Assembly: GCF_003368325.1 (NCBI RefSeq)
Contig: NZ_CP031466.1
Span: forward strand, 806,001 to 870,000
DNA from: Paraburkholderia caffeinilytica
GTDB lineage: Bacteria; Pseudomonadota; Gammaproteobacteria; Burkholderiales; Burkholderiaceae
Reading direction: 5' to 3'
Length of the DNA: 64,000 nucleotides
The notes under the pieces are model-generated. The model saw only the letters and a list, made by a program, of their open reading frames with translations, ran no database searches and was not told where the DNA came from. Positions 32,828 through 41,455 of the stretch are shown here, piece by piece. How positions within the stretch are numbered: the stretch's first letter is position 1; every line of letters begins with the position of its first letter. Position numbers and translations under genes: made by a program.

Positions 32828-35158
32828 TCAGTAGGTATGTCCCAGCTGAAAGTAGAAGTTATGGCGGCCGCCCGGTGCGAACGCTACGCCTAGATATATC
32901 GGTCCAAACGAACTGGTCAGCGCCGTGAAAGCCGTTATGCTGCGCTTCAGCGATCCGCTGCCGAACTCCGAATCGCGGTTCCAGACGTTGCCGGCTTCAA
33001 TGCTCAGCCCCGCAAACAAACCGCGAATCGGCGACGCATTGAACGTGGCAAGCTGATTCATGTAGGTGATCTGGCCGTACGCCATCGAGTTGCCGGACAG
33101 TTGGTCGGCGGCATAAGCGGACAAATGCTGGAAACCGCCCAGCGTGAAGCCGAACGGATTCGTCAGATTGGTGCCGCCGAAGTCGTTGCCCGCTTCGATG
33201 CTCGCGTTGATGCTGTGCCGTCCGTAGCTCGCCGCGACAATGCCCTTGCCATATACCTCGGTGAAACTGTCGCTGCCCGCGAACAACGAACGCTCCACGC
33301 GTAGTTCGCCGAAGTAACCTTTGCGGGCGAACAACGGGTCGTCGAGCTGATCGATCACGAGACGTGCGCGCGCGCTAAGCTGCCGCCCGTAGATGTCGGG
33401 GAACAGCAGCGGCGAGTTGGGCTGATCATCGATCGGCAAGTTGTATTGCGGCGACGCGAAGCCATGCGCGTATGCCACACCGATGCGGAAATCGCCGAGA
33501 CGCGCGAGCGGCAAGCCGAAATCGAACCCGACTCGCTCGGTTTGCAAGCGGTATTGCGTGATCTTGATGTTGCCGGAGTCGTCGTAGAGATTGGCGTAGC
33601 GGCGCTGAAACTCGAGATAGGGCGCGACGTAATAGCCGAAAGAACTCGACAGCGGCTGCCGCAGCTCCGCGTGCAGGTTGATCAGATCGCTGCCGACAGT
33701 CCCATCCACGCGTCCTTCCAGTCCTGACGGCGTGAGCCATGGCCGGCGATAGCCGAGATGCAGCCGGAAGCCGCCTTCATCCGTTGAACTGCTCGACAAA
33801 CCCAGCCCGAACAGAAGGAAATTCGGTCCCCACAGCTTTTGCTGCGCGGAGACGATGAGTGTGTGCTTGTCCCCGTCGTCGACGAGTTGCTGGCTCACGT
33901 TGTCGAAGTCGCCCGCGGTGGTGAGCGCCAGCAAGTCTTTGTTGAGCGCGACCGGATCGTAGACGTCGCCGGTTTTGACGTGCAGCGCGGCGCGAATGCG
34001 CGCCTCGGGCACCGCGCCTTGCGAGGCGATCTCGATCTGCGTGATCCGCACCGGATGCATGACGGGCACACCGTGCCGGGCGCGCCATGCGGCGTAGTCG
34101 GCGGGCGAGAGCGCCAGATGCCGAAGCTGCGGCATCGCCGCACGCGTGGCGGCGGCGCCGGCCGCGATCGCCTGGCTTGCATTGGCGAAATCGGTGAAGC
34201 TCAAGGAGCCGAGCGCCGGTTCGATCAGTACGTCGCCGGTTTGCAGCTGTTCGCGTTGGCGCGCGACGTTCTGGTGAATCAGAATGCCGATCATCTGCTG
34301 CATCACGTCGGCGGGAGAAGCCAACGCATCCAGCGGCCGCAGCGGCGAGCCGATGTCGACCGCGATCACGACGCTCGCGCCCATGTCGCGCGCCGTGCCG
34401 ATGGGCAGATTGCTGACGATCCCGCCGTCCACCAGTGTGCGCCCGTCGATATCGGCCGGCGCGAACAGGCCGGGCAATGCCATGCTGGCGCGAATCGCCT
34501 GCGGCAGCGAACCGTGGTCGAGCACCACCTCCTGGCCGGTGCGCAGATCGGTTGCGATCGCGCGATAGGGGATCGGCAGCCGGTCGAAGGAAGCGTTGCC
34601 CGGCACGGCGGACGTCCAGTCCTGCAGCAGCGCTTGCAAACGATTGCCCTGGACGAGCCCGACCGGCAGCCGGAAGCCATTGGCGCCGTAGCCGAGCGAA
34701 AGGCTGTTCACATAGAGCCGCTCGTCTTCACGACGTGATTGCGGCAGGTCGGCGCGGTCGGTGACGTCGAACGCGATGTCCGCGAGATTGATGCCCGTGA
34801 GGCGGTTTTGCATGTCCTGCGCCGTCATCCCGCTCGCGTACAGGCCGCCGACCACGGAGCCCATGCTGGTGGCGGCGATGCAATCGACCGGAATGCGGTT
34901 TTCCTCGAGTACCTTCAGCACGCCGAGGTGTGCATAGCCGCGTGCGCCGCCGCCCGACAGCACGAGACCGACAGAGGGGCGGCCGGCCGGGCCGGCTTGT
35001 GCGCCGCACGCGGCCCCGGCTGCGAGAGCGGGACGTGCGAAGGCGGCGATGCCGCACGCCAGTAGCGCCACGATGCAGCGCAAGCGGAGAACGATAAGCC
35101 GACGCCGAGTGTGCGCCGCCGTTTGTTGAAATTGTTCGCTCGCCAACGCTCGACTCAT
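32828..35158 (-). CDS. Patatin-like phospholipase with C-terminal outer-membrane barrel (PlpD/type Vd-like)
   Basis: 776 residues. A long signal peptide (to about residue 47) precedes a patatin lipase domain (about 60-330). It has the oxyanion motif SGGGARGYAHLGVL, nucleophile Ser98 in ATSMGSVVGGLY, and dyad Asp244 in VDGGIVSNLP. A single POTRA-like domain (about 365-425) and a BamA/surface-antigen barrel of roughly 340 residues follow, ending FYFQLGHTY. This order is that of PlpD-type Vd autotransporters, which put a phospholipase A1/A2 on or outside the outer membrane. Related RssA-like proteins lack the barrel. The usual G-x-S-x-G begins with Ala here (A-T-S-M-G), a tolerated change. Convergent with the kinase gene. 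Confidence 0.92.
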   Translation of the reverse strand: MSRALASEQFQQTAAHTRRRLIVLRLRCIVALLACGIAAFARPALAAGAACGAQAGPAGRPSVGLVLSGGGARGYAHLGVLKVLEENRIPVDCIAATSMGSVVGGLYASGMTAQDMQNRLTGINLADIAFDVTDRADLPQSRREDERLYVNSLSLGYGANGFRLPVGLVQGNRLQALLQDWTSAVPGNASFDRLPIPYRAIATDLRTGQEVVLDHGSLPQAIRASMALPGLFAPADIDGRTLVDGGIVSNLPIGTARDMGASVVIAVDIGSPLRPLDALASPADVMQQMIGILIHQNVARQREQLQTGDVLIEPALGSLSFTDFANASQAIAAGAAATRAAMPQLRHLALSPADYAAWRARHGVPVMHPVRITQIEIASQGAVPEARIRAALHVKTGDVYDPVALNKDLLALTTAGDFDNVSQQLVDDGDKHTLIVSAQQKLWGPNFLLFGLGLSSSSTDEGGFRLHLGYRRPWLTPSGLEGRVDGTVGSDLINLHAELRQPLSSSFGYYVAPYLEFQRRYANLYDDSGNIKITQYRLQTERVGFDFGLPLARLGDFRIGVAYAHGFASPQYNLPIDDQPNSPLLFPDIYGRQLSARARLVIDQLDDPLFARKGYFGELRVERSLFAGSDSFTEVYGKGIVAASYGRHSINASIEAGNDFGGTNLTNPFGFTLGGFQHLSAYAADQLSGNSMAYGQITYMNQLATFNASPIRGLFAGLSIEAGNVWNRDSEFGSGSLKRSITAFTALTSSFGPIYLGVAFAPGGRHNFYFQLGHTY

Positions 35159-35325
35159 CGGTTTTGATGCAGAAAGAAAACCGAGAGATTACATGGTTTT
35201 ACCCCGGTAAAAGCGCGTGATTTTGTGAAAGTGTCGGTTTGCAAAAAAGCGTAGCCGTGATGCTTTTTATCTGGCGTCGCGGTGCCGTGTGTTTTGCGGT
35301 CGTGAAGGCCCCGCGTTCCCGATCG

Positions 35326-36789
35326 CTAGCGCACCAGCGCGCGCACGGCTCTCGCCGCCATGGGATGCCCCAGATCCGACGCAACGAAGTGAGCCACTTT
35401 CCGTTCGGCGAGGTCGACCGTCACATAGTCGTTCGGGGCTTTTGTGTTGAGGCCGTCGGACGCCGAATGATATTCGATACGTAACTGCGTCGCGGTGACG
35501 ACAATGCGCAGATAGCCGTAATTGGTGTCGTCGTAGTTTTCCAGTACGACCTGATCGGTGGTGGCCGACGCCGCCTGCATGATTTGCGGGGCGCGGAGGG
35601 CGGGTGCACCGCGTGCGGCGAGCTTGATCAAACCGTGTCCGCCGTTGCCGCACACGAGGTAGGGAATCTGCGTGCCGTCCGCATTGCGCGTGCGTGTGAA
35701 GCGCTGATAATTGTGTGCGTGGCCGGACAGAAACGCATGCGGCCACACACCATTGGCTTCGCACACCTTGTCGATCTGCGCGAGCATGTCGACGCTCGAT
35801 CCGTGTCCGCCCGCGGAGTACGGCGGATGATGATCCGCGATCAGCAGTGCGCCGCTGAACTGCTCGGCTTTGACCCGCTTGAGCGCGGCATCGAGAAAGT
35901 CGAGCTGAGTGCGCCCGATGTTCGGATCCGAAATCACGCCCGGATCTTCGAGCGTGTTGCTGTAAATCACCAGCACGCGTACGAACGGCGCCTCGAACGT
36001 GAAGAACACGCCAGGCTGAATTTGCGCGGTGCGCGACAAGCCGCCGGCTTCGGGTGTAACGGCAAACGTCTCCGCACAGAAATTCCGCAGGAACGCGGCG
36101 AGACTCGCGGCGTGCGCTTCCGGCGAAACCATCCCGTCATGATTGCCGGCGCAGGCGAGGATCGGTGCCGGATAGTCTCGATACGGTTCGTAAAACTGAT
36201 CGTAATAGTACTGGCTCTCGCCAAAGCTATAGACGACGTCGCCGAGTAACAAGGCGAACTGCGGCACTTCACTCGCGTTGGCTTCGTTGAAGTCGGCCGT
36301 CAATTTGTCGGCCACTTCATTCTGGGTCGCCGGGCCTTTCGTATTGCCGCAATCTCCTAGCGCGTGAAACACCAGCTGTCCGCCGGCTGTGATTCTGTCG
36401 ATGGTGCTTGCGTTGCCGCCCATGACTTCCGCGAGAGTGAGCTGAGGCTCTACGCCGCCTCTCGGTGCGGGAAACGGCAACGGAAATAGTTTGTGCTCGG
36501 CATTGAGCTTGTCGATTTCCTTATAGGCCGCATCGTCCGATGGATGGGGTACGCGAAACACCGTCGGGTCCGCGGTCGGCTGCGGTTGCGCGAACACGGG
36601 TTTGTCCAGCATCCGTGGACGCAATGCTGTCGCAGTGGAAGCCCCAGCGGGCTGGCTTGGGCTGCCGGCGAGCGCAGTGGCCTGTTTGCCGGATGCGGCG
36701 GCTTTGCTTGCAGGCTTTCGTTTGCCTTCTGCTTTCGCCGCGCTTTCTTTTGCCTTGGCTTTGGATTTCGACTCGCGTTCTGCCGACAT
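35326..36789 (-). CDS. Calcineurin-like metallophosphoesterase with Lys/Ala-rich N-terminus
   Basis: 487 residues from ATG 36789, with AGAGG 6 nt upstream; a longer reading to 36828 lacks such a site. The first 60 residues are Lys/Ala/Ser-rich (KSKAKAKESAAKAEGKRK), like histone-H1-type tails, with no signal peptide. The catalytic domain has the dinuclear-metal motifs in order: HALGDCG, LLLGDVVYS, CAGNHDGM, IADHHPPYS and LSGHAHNYQRF. This is the pattern of purple-acid-phosphatase-like phosphoesterases. Likely a phosphatase or phosphodiesterase of unknown substrate. It has no operon partner. Confidence 0.86.
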   Translation of the reverse strand: MSAERESKSKAKAKESAAKAEGKRKPASKAAASGKQATALAGSPSQPAGASTATALRPRMLDKPVFAQPQPTADPTVFRVPHPSDDAAYKEIDKLNAEHKLFPLPFPAPRGGVEPQLTLAEVMGGNASTIDRITAGGQLVFHALGDCGNTKGPATQNEVADKLTADFNEANASEVPQFALLLGDVVYSFGESQYYYDQFYEPYRDYPAPILACAGNHDGMVSPEAHAASLAAFLRNFCAETFAVTPEAGGLSRTAQIQPGVFFTFEAPFVRVLVIYSNTLEDPGVISDPNIGRTQLDFLDAALKRVKAEQFSGALLIADHHPPYSAGGHGSSVDMLAQIDKVCEANGVWPHAFLSGHAHNYQRFTRTRNADGTQIPYLVCGNGGHGLIKLAARGAPALRAPQIMQAASATTDQVVLENYDDTNYGYLRIVVTATQLRIEYHSASDGLNTKAPNDYVTVDLAERKVAHFVASDLGHPMAARAVRALVR

Positions 36790-37152
36790 GAGCACCTCTT
36801 GTAGAAGAGTAAGCGGGGTCATACGCAAGCGGCTTCCGCCGTCGCGTTCATCGAACCCTACGACATGCGTGTTTCGGAAAAGTGTCGCGGCAGTGTCGAG
36901 CCGGGTTTGCCGGCACGCTCGGCTCCGCGCGCGGCGCGAGCGGAGCCGACCTGAAACAATTTATGTCAGCCTATGTCACAGCGCCTTTGAATGAACCGGA
37001 AAGCCTTGCCCAGTGGGCTTCTGTCAGCCTTCTGCCGGGGTGAAACAGGGTGACATATCTTCGCTGCTGATTAAATTCAGGCGTCCTCCTATAGTCCGTT
37101 TGTCGCCACGCTGCAGTGCGCAGAAGTGGCCCGAATTCAAGAAGGACATACC
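36790..37152. other. Divergent intergenic region with an inverted repeat
   Basis: 363 bp between two divergent genes. It holds a GC-rich inverted repeat, TCGGCTCCGC (36919-36928) with GCGGAGCCGA (36940-36949), and a stretch with repeated TGTCAGCCT/TGTCAC words (around 36963-37030). A possible -10 TATAGT at 37090-37095 lies upstream of the gene at 37153. GAAGGA at 37141 is that gene's ribosome site. No small gene is evident. Confidence 0.5.
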
Positions 37153-38118
37153 GTGAAAAACTGTTCGTTCGTCGTCGCAGCGACCGCCGCTTTCCCCGTT
37201 TCCGTAACCGCGCCCGCATCCGTGCGCGGCGCCCTGCGCAAGCTCGTCCTCACCGCGACCGTCACCGTGCTCACGCTCGGCAGCGCTTCCGCTTTCGCCT
37301 GGTCGCAGCACGGCACCGCCTACACGTCGCATGGCACCTACAACGGCGCGCGTTATGGCTCGTGCAGCGGCGGCAGTTGTTCGCATGCCGGCGGCGTGGT
37401 CGGCCCCTACGGCGGCCTGGCGACCAACACCGGCACGGTGACTCGCAACGCGCCGGGTCAGTTCTCGAATTCGGGCACTGCGACGGGGCGCTACGGCAAC
37501 CAGGTTCAGCATGCCGGTGACACCAGTTGTGCGGGCGGCACGTGTTCCCACACCGGCACGCTTACCGGACCCGACGGCAAAACGGCCACGACTTCCGGCG
37601 ATGTGAGCAGAACCGCGCCTGGCCAGTATTCATCGTCCGGGTCGATCACAGGTTCGAACGGCAACACGGTCGACCACTCGGCATCGACCAACTGCGCGGG
37701 CGCTTCATGCTCACGTTCCGGCACGGTGACCGGCTCCGATGGCGGGACCGTCAATCATTCCGGCACGGCGACGCGTGTAGCGCCGGGTGTCGTGACGACG
37801 TCGACGAGCACGACCGGCACGCACGGCAACACGGTAACGACGAGCGGAACGGTTACGACTACCGGCGTCGTCACGACGGGTAGCACGGCGGTGGTGGTGG
37901 CGCCGAAGCCTGTGGTTGTCGTTCCGCCTCCGGTCGTTGTTCCGCCGCCGGTCGCGTACGTGCCGCCACCTCCGGTTGTCTACGTTCCGCCGCCGCCCCC
38001 GCCGCCTGCTGTGTATGTCGCGCCGCGCGTCGTGTATGCGGCTCCTGCGCCGCGCCCTGTGGTGTGGGTGCCGGGACATTGGGTGGGGCGTGTCTGGGTG
38101 CCGGCGCACTGGTCATGA
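37153..38118 (+). CDS. Secreted repeat protein: three 55-residue Cys-pair repeats plus Pro/Val tail
   Basis: 321 residues from GTG 37153, placed by GAAGGA ending 6 nt upstream. A long N-terminal region ends in a signal-like segment (LVLTATVTVLTLGSASAFA, cleavage near residue 49). Three tandem repeats of exactly 55 residues follow, each opening with C-x4-C-S (Cys71/76, 126/131, 181/186) and containing Gly/Ser/Thr-rich text with APGQ and TG..GN.V. Then come a Val/Thr run, a Pro/Val/Tyr-rich tail with stretches such as VPPPPPPPAVYV, and a final Trp/His motif (WVPGHWVGRVWVPAHW) found at the ends of many proteobacterial exported proteins. The paired cysteines could form a disulfide per repeat. No enzyme motif is seen. 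Probably a cell-surface or envelope protein; its stop overlaps the next gene. Confidence 0.82.
   Translation: MKNCSFVVAATAAFPVSVTAPASVRGALRKLVLTATVTVLTLGSASAFAWSQHGTAYTSHGTYNGARYGSCSGGSCSHAGGVVGPYGGLATNTGTVTRNAPGQFSNSGTATGRYGNQVQHAGDTSCAGGTCSHTGTLTGPDGKTATTSGDVSRTAPGQYSSSGSITGSNGNTVDHSASTNCAGASCSRSGTVTGSDGGTVNHSGTATRVAPGVVTTSTSTTGTHGNTVTTSGTVTTTGVVTTGSTAVVVAPKPVVVVPPPVVVPPPVAYVPPPPVVYVPPPPPPPAVYVAPRVVYAAPAPRPVVWVPGHWVGRVWVPAHWS
37363..37857 (+). repeat. Three in-frame 165-bp coding repeats
   Basis: Copies begin at the first Cys codon of each unit, 37363, 37528 and 37693, exactly 165 bp apart. The first two are most alike (APGQ(F/Y)SxSG, CSHxG); the third diverges after APG. DNA identity is only partial, so the repeats are old or under selection for protein sequence. 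Confidence 0.8.
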
Positions 38119-38510
38119 GCGACGACGTGCGAATGAGGACCGCGAAGGACGCCGGCCGAATCGGTCCAGAGTGGATGAGCGGGCACGCAAGCGCGCCGGT
38201 GGTGCGGCCACGTTTCAAAGCGGTACGTACATGGACGCTGTTCAAGGCAACTGCGTTGGCAACGATGATCGTTGCTACGGGTGTAGCGATCGCAGTGGGT
38301 GAGCACATCACAAGCGTCGACATGCAAACTGTGCACCGAACGATTGAATCCGAATCGGACTGCTCGGCGAAATATGCAGCGTTGCTCGACCTCGCCGAAT
38401 TGGCGAGACGCGATGGCAAATCATCGGAGGTTGTGATGCGAGGACTGAGCGACCGCGGCGGCGCCATGCGCGAGTGTTTGCCGACTGGCAGGTACGCCGG
38501 GGCGAGGTAG
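38115..38510 (+). CDS. Small membrane protein coupled to the repeat protein
   Basis: 131 residues. The ATG at 38115 overlaps the stop of the repeat-protein gene (ATGA), so the two are probably co-translated. A single hydrophobic helix (about residues 42-62; ATALATMIVATGVAIAVG) separates a basic N-terminal part from a C-terminal part with two cysteines (SDCSAKYAALLDLAELARRDG... MRECLP). I do not recognise a family. Topology suggests a bitopic inner-membrane protein with either end periplasmic; a role in export or anchoring of its partner is possible but unsupported beyond coupling. Confidence 0.62.
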   Translation: MSDDVRMRTAKDAGRIGPEWMSGHASAPVVRPRFKAVRTWTLFKATALATMIVATGVAIAVGEHITSVDMQTVHRTIESESDCSAKYAALLDLAELARRDGKSSEVVMRGLSDRGGAMRECLPTGRYAGAR

Positions 38511-38514
38511 GTGC

Positions 38515-38539
38515 GCGAATGGCCGCAGCGGCCATTCGC
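38515..38539. terminator. Inverted repeat between convergent genes
   Basis: GCGAATGGCC (38515-38524) pairs with GGCCATTCGC (38530-38539) around GCAGC. Lying between genes ending at 38510 and 38593, it is a likely two-way terminator, although no U-run follows. Confidence 0.6.
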
Positions 38540-38592
38540 ACGTGTCGAAAGCGGTCTTCCAGAGAAGCACCGCCTGGGCCAATGATGGCGCG

Positions 38593-38997
38593 CTAACGGC
38601 CCTGCTGCTGCAGATACTGTCTGACGTCGCTCAGGGTCACACTTCCTTTATGGCTCGTATCGATCTGATCGAAGTGCTTGGCAACGTAGCCGAGCCCCGC
38701 GGTCTGAGCCTGCGTTTTCGTGACCGCCGCGCCATTGCTGAGGGCCGTGTTCGCCCCCAGCCGCGCTTCCAGCCGCTGCTGAGCTTCCTGTTGCAGTGCC
38801 GTGCCGGTCGACGGCGTGACGGGGACGGCACGGTTTTGAGGGAAGAACGGGCCGTCGACGCCTCTGGCTCCGTTTGGCGGCGTTGCCGGCGCCACCGCTT
38901 GCGGCGGCAACGCATAGGCGCTGCCAACAAAGCAGCCGAGGGCGATCAACGGGGAGGCACGCCGCAACATATCGAAAATGGACATGATGACTCGCAT
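38593..38997 (-). CDS. Exported EF-hand protein
   Basis: 134 residues from ATG 38997; ATG 38985 (MSIFDMLRR) is equally possible. A signal peptide ends near GSAYA-LPP. The mature protein has a Pro-rich linker, a helical Gln-rich segment (QQEAQQRLEARLG) and, at the C-terminus, one EF-hand-like loop, D-T-S-H-K-G-S-V-T-L-S-D, with Asp at positions 1 and 12 and Gly at 6, flanked by helices. Calcium binding is plausible although position 5 is Lys. Similar small EF-hand proteins are scattered in Burkholderia; the role is unknown. Confidence 0.72.
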   Translation of the reverse strand: MRVIMSIFDMLRRASPLIALGCFVGSAYALPPQAVAPATPPNGARGVDGPFFPQNRAVPVTPSTGTALQQEAQQRLEARLGANTALSNGAAVTKTQAQTAGLGYVAKHFDQIDTSHKGSVTLSDVRQYLQQQGR

Positions 38998-39046
38998 TGA
39001 TTGAGTGAATAGAGTATCGCGAACGAGGCACATCGCGTCAGTTCAG

Positions 39047-40891
39047 TCAGGGTGCCGTGGCTTGCGCCGTGGCAGTGGCGGTCGGCTGACTGGCGGGGCT
39101 TTCGTCGCGCCACGGCGGCGGCAGCGTCCAGAGGGCGAGCGCATCTGGGAGTGGTGTGCCGCGGTAGAAGCGCACCAGATCCCGTTTCATCAGCGGACGG
39201 GCGACGTCATCCAGATAGATCATATGTCCGCCCTGGAAGAAGTTGACCTGCAAGTCCGGATTCAGACCGGGCACCGTCTGCAGTCGTGCCAGTTGCTTCT
39301 CGGTATTGAAGAACGGCGTGGCCAGGTCGTGAAAGCCGTTTTCCGAGAGCACCTTCAATTGCGGATTGAGCGTTAGCGCGCCCAGCAGATCCGGGATCGT
39401 GTCGGGCAGGGGCTGACCGTCATGCGAGAAATCCCACACCTGGATGATGTTGTCGTTCAGCGGCAAATAGGTCGCGTTCGGCGCCGTGTATCCCAGGTAG
39501 TCAGGCATCTGCGTTGCCAGCGCCGTGGTGAACGGCTGGGAGATCAGGATGTCGGACGGGTCTCCGTCGTTTTGCAGCCGGGGATCCGAATTCGGCAATG
39601 ACACGCGTCCGTCGTATCGGCCGATCGTCGTGCCGGGCAGGAGGCTCGTCGAGAACGGGTTGGCGCCGAAGTAGCCCTGCAGCGCCTGCAAGGTCAGACC
39701 GGATGGCAAGGTCCAGGACTGAAGCGTTTTGGCATTGGGAAACACCGGCGTACCCAGCGCGTCCGGCGCGCCGAGTTGACTGAGCACCCACGATTGCGAA
39801 TACCGTCTGAAGCGGTTGTATTCGGCTGTGACGAACAGACTCGCCTGGTATGCGTACAGGTCCTGATTGAGCGGCGCCGGCGACACCTGGTTGTAGTAAG
39901 CCGCGACTTCCGCGTAGCCGGGGAAATAGCCGGCCAGCGTATCCGTATCCAATGCCAGCGCGCTCGTCGAGTTCGTGATGGCGACGGCCTCGATCGCATC
40001 CGCGAAGTAGTTCAGGATTGCAGATTGAAGGACGATGCCGGTCAGATGCACGCCGGCCGATTCGAGCGCCAATGCAAGCATGTCGGTGCGCGGCGTGCCA
40101 TACGACTCGCCGTACAGATAAATCGGCGAGCTGCTGCGATTGTTGACCGTCAGATAGCGCTGGATAAAGTCGCGCATGATGTTGACATCTGCATCGGTCG
40201 TCCAGAATTTCTGGTTGGTATTCGGCAGAATCGCTTCGGAAAGACCTGTTCCGGGCGGGTCGATGAAGACCATGTCCGTGGTGTCGATCAGGCTGTCCTT
40301 ATTGTCGACGAGTGGATAGTTCGGCCAGTTCCCGAACACGGGATCGGGCGTGGCGACCCGCGTCGGCGCGAACGAGCCGAGCCGCAGCCAGATCGAGGAG
40401 GAGCCCGGGCCGCCGTTGTAGACGAACGTGACAGGACGCAGCGAGCCGTTCGCACCCGGCGCGGTGTACGCGACATAGGACATCGTGGCTTCGGGGTTGC
40501 CGCTCGAATCGGTGGCCGTCAAATGACCAGTCGTCGTGGTGTAGTTGATCGGCGTTTTACCCAGGGTCCACTGGTAGTGCATGACCGCAGCCTTCTCGGA
40601 GGCCTGAGCCGGTGCGAGGCCATCTGTGGCATTGCCCGAATAGGCGACCGGGTCGACATAGGTTTGATTGCCCGTTGGCGATTGCGCGGCGGCCTGCTGC
40701 GCGCTGAGCTGCTGATTCGCGGCGGTCTGCTGCATGCTCACAGCCGTACCGGAGGACGAACCGCCGTCCCCTCCGCCGCATCCGCCGAGAAGCGTGATCG
40801 CGACCGTTAATGTTGCCATGCCCGTTCCCAGGCCCGGCAGCCTGCTGTGGCGATATTGGCTATTGCCGGAAAGACGCTCGTCTCGTTTCAT
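39047..40891 (-). CDS. S10-family serine carboxypeptidase-like lipoprotein
   Basis: 614 residues from ATG 40891, picked for AAGGA 5-6 nt upstream. The N-terminus carries a lipobox (LLGGCGGGDGG), so it should be a lipoprotein, followed by a Gln/Ala-rich linker. The peptidase domain has VTFVYNGGPGSSS (oxyanion hole), FIDPPGTGLSE, nucleophile Ser in YLYGESYGTPR, Asp in ENGFHDLATPF and His in QGGHMIYLD, the S10 triad in the right order. It probably trims C-terminal residues from peptides in the periplasm or at the cell surface. The C-terminus is Thr/Ala/Gln-rich. It has no operon partner. Confidence 0.88.
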   Translation of the reverse strand: MKRDERLSGNSQYRHSRLPGLGTGMATLTVAITLLGGCGGGDGGSSSGTAVSMQQTAANQQLSAQQAAAQSPTGNQTYVDPVAYSGNATDGLAPAQASEKAAVMHYQWTLGKTPINYTTTTGHLTATDSSGNPEATMSYVAYTAPGANGSLRPVTFVYNGGPGSSSIWLRLGSFAPTRVATPDPVFGNWPNYPLVDNKDSLIDTTDMVFIDPPGTGLSEAILPNTNQKFWTTDADVNIMRDFIQRYLTVNNRSSSPIYLYGESYGTPRTDMLALALESAGVHLTGIVLQSAILNYFADAIEAVAITNSTSALALDTDTLAGYFPGYAEVAAYYNQVSPAPLNQDLYAYQASLFVTAEYNRFRRYSQSWVLSQLGAPDALGTPVFPNAKTLQSWTLPSGLTLQALQGYFGANPFSTSLLPGTTIGRYDGRVSLPNSDPRLQNDGDPSDILISQPFTTALATQMPDYLGYTAPNATYLPLNDNIIQVWDFSHDGQPLPDTIPDLLGALTLNPQLKVLSENGFHDLATPFFNTEKQLARLQTVPGLNPDLQVNFFQGGHMIYLDDVARPLMKRDLVRFYRGTPLPDALALWTLPPPWRDESPASQPTATATAQATAP

Positions 40892-41455
40892 CTCTATCCT
40901 TGGTGGTGGGTTCAGATACCGTTTCACAAAGGCCGCTATCGCCGATGAAAATATATCGGAGTTCGAAATATCGATGGTGCATCGTCGGCATGCAGCGGTG
41001 AGACCAACTTACTTCAAGGCGCATAGATTCAGATCTCTATGCAATATGCGTAGAATAACTAAATATCTGGTTTGGATATTCCGGTTCTTTTCGGGGCATT
41101 TTCCGCAATCGGATATTCGTATATTGGCGGCAGATGAAAAATAGGTGACGCTGCCATCCCTTGTCAAGGATGTACCGGATTTCCGTAAATGCAACTTCGG
41201 AAAGTTGCGCGTGAATTCGCGTGGGCGTCAATTAGCCAGCGTGTGGCTCGTGCGGCGCGGGTGTGAGTTAGTTGAGTGTTTATTACGAGGCGGAATGTGT
41301 TTGTTTGTTAATCGTAATAATTAAAGTGTCCTGATCGTCCGATTCTGGCGTCGCGCTGCCGGCAGGCGGTTATTTGGTTTCGGCCGGCACCAGGTCCGCA
41401 GGTATATTGCTTCTCGACAGTCGACCCGATATAGGGTGTAGTTAAAAGGCTCGCA
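40892..41455. other. AT-rich gene-free stretch
   Basis: 564 bp with low GC (23 of 60 bases at 41041-41100) between the S10 peptidase gene and a LysR gene, both on the minus strand. It should contain the peptidase promoter. Short frames here have no coding character, and I recognise no element. Confidence 0.45.
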
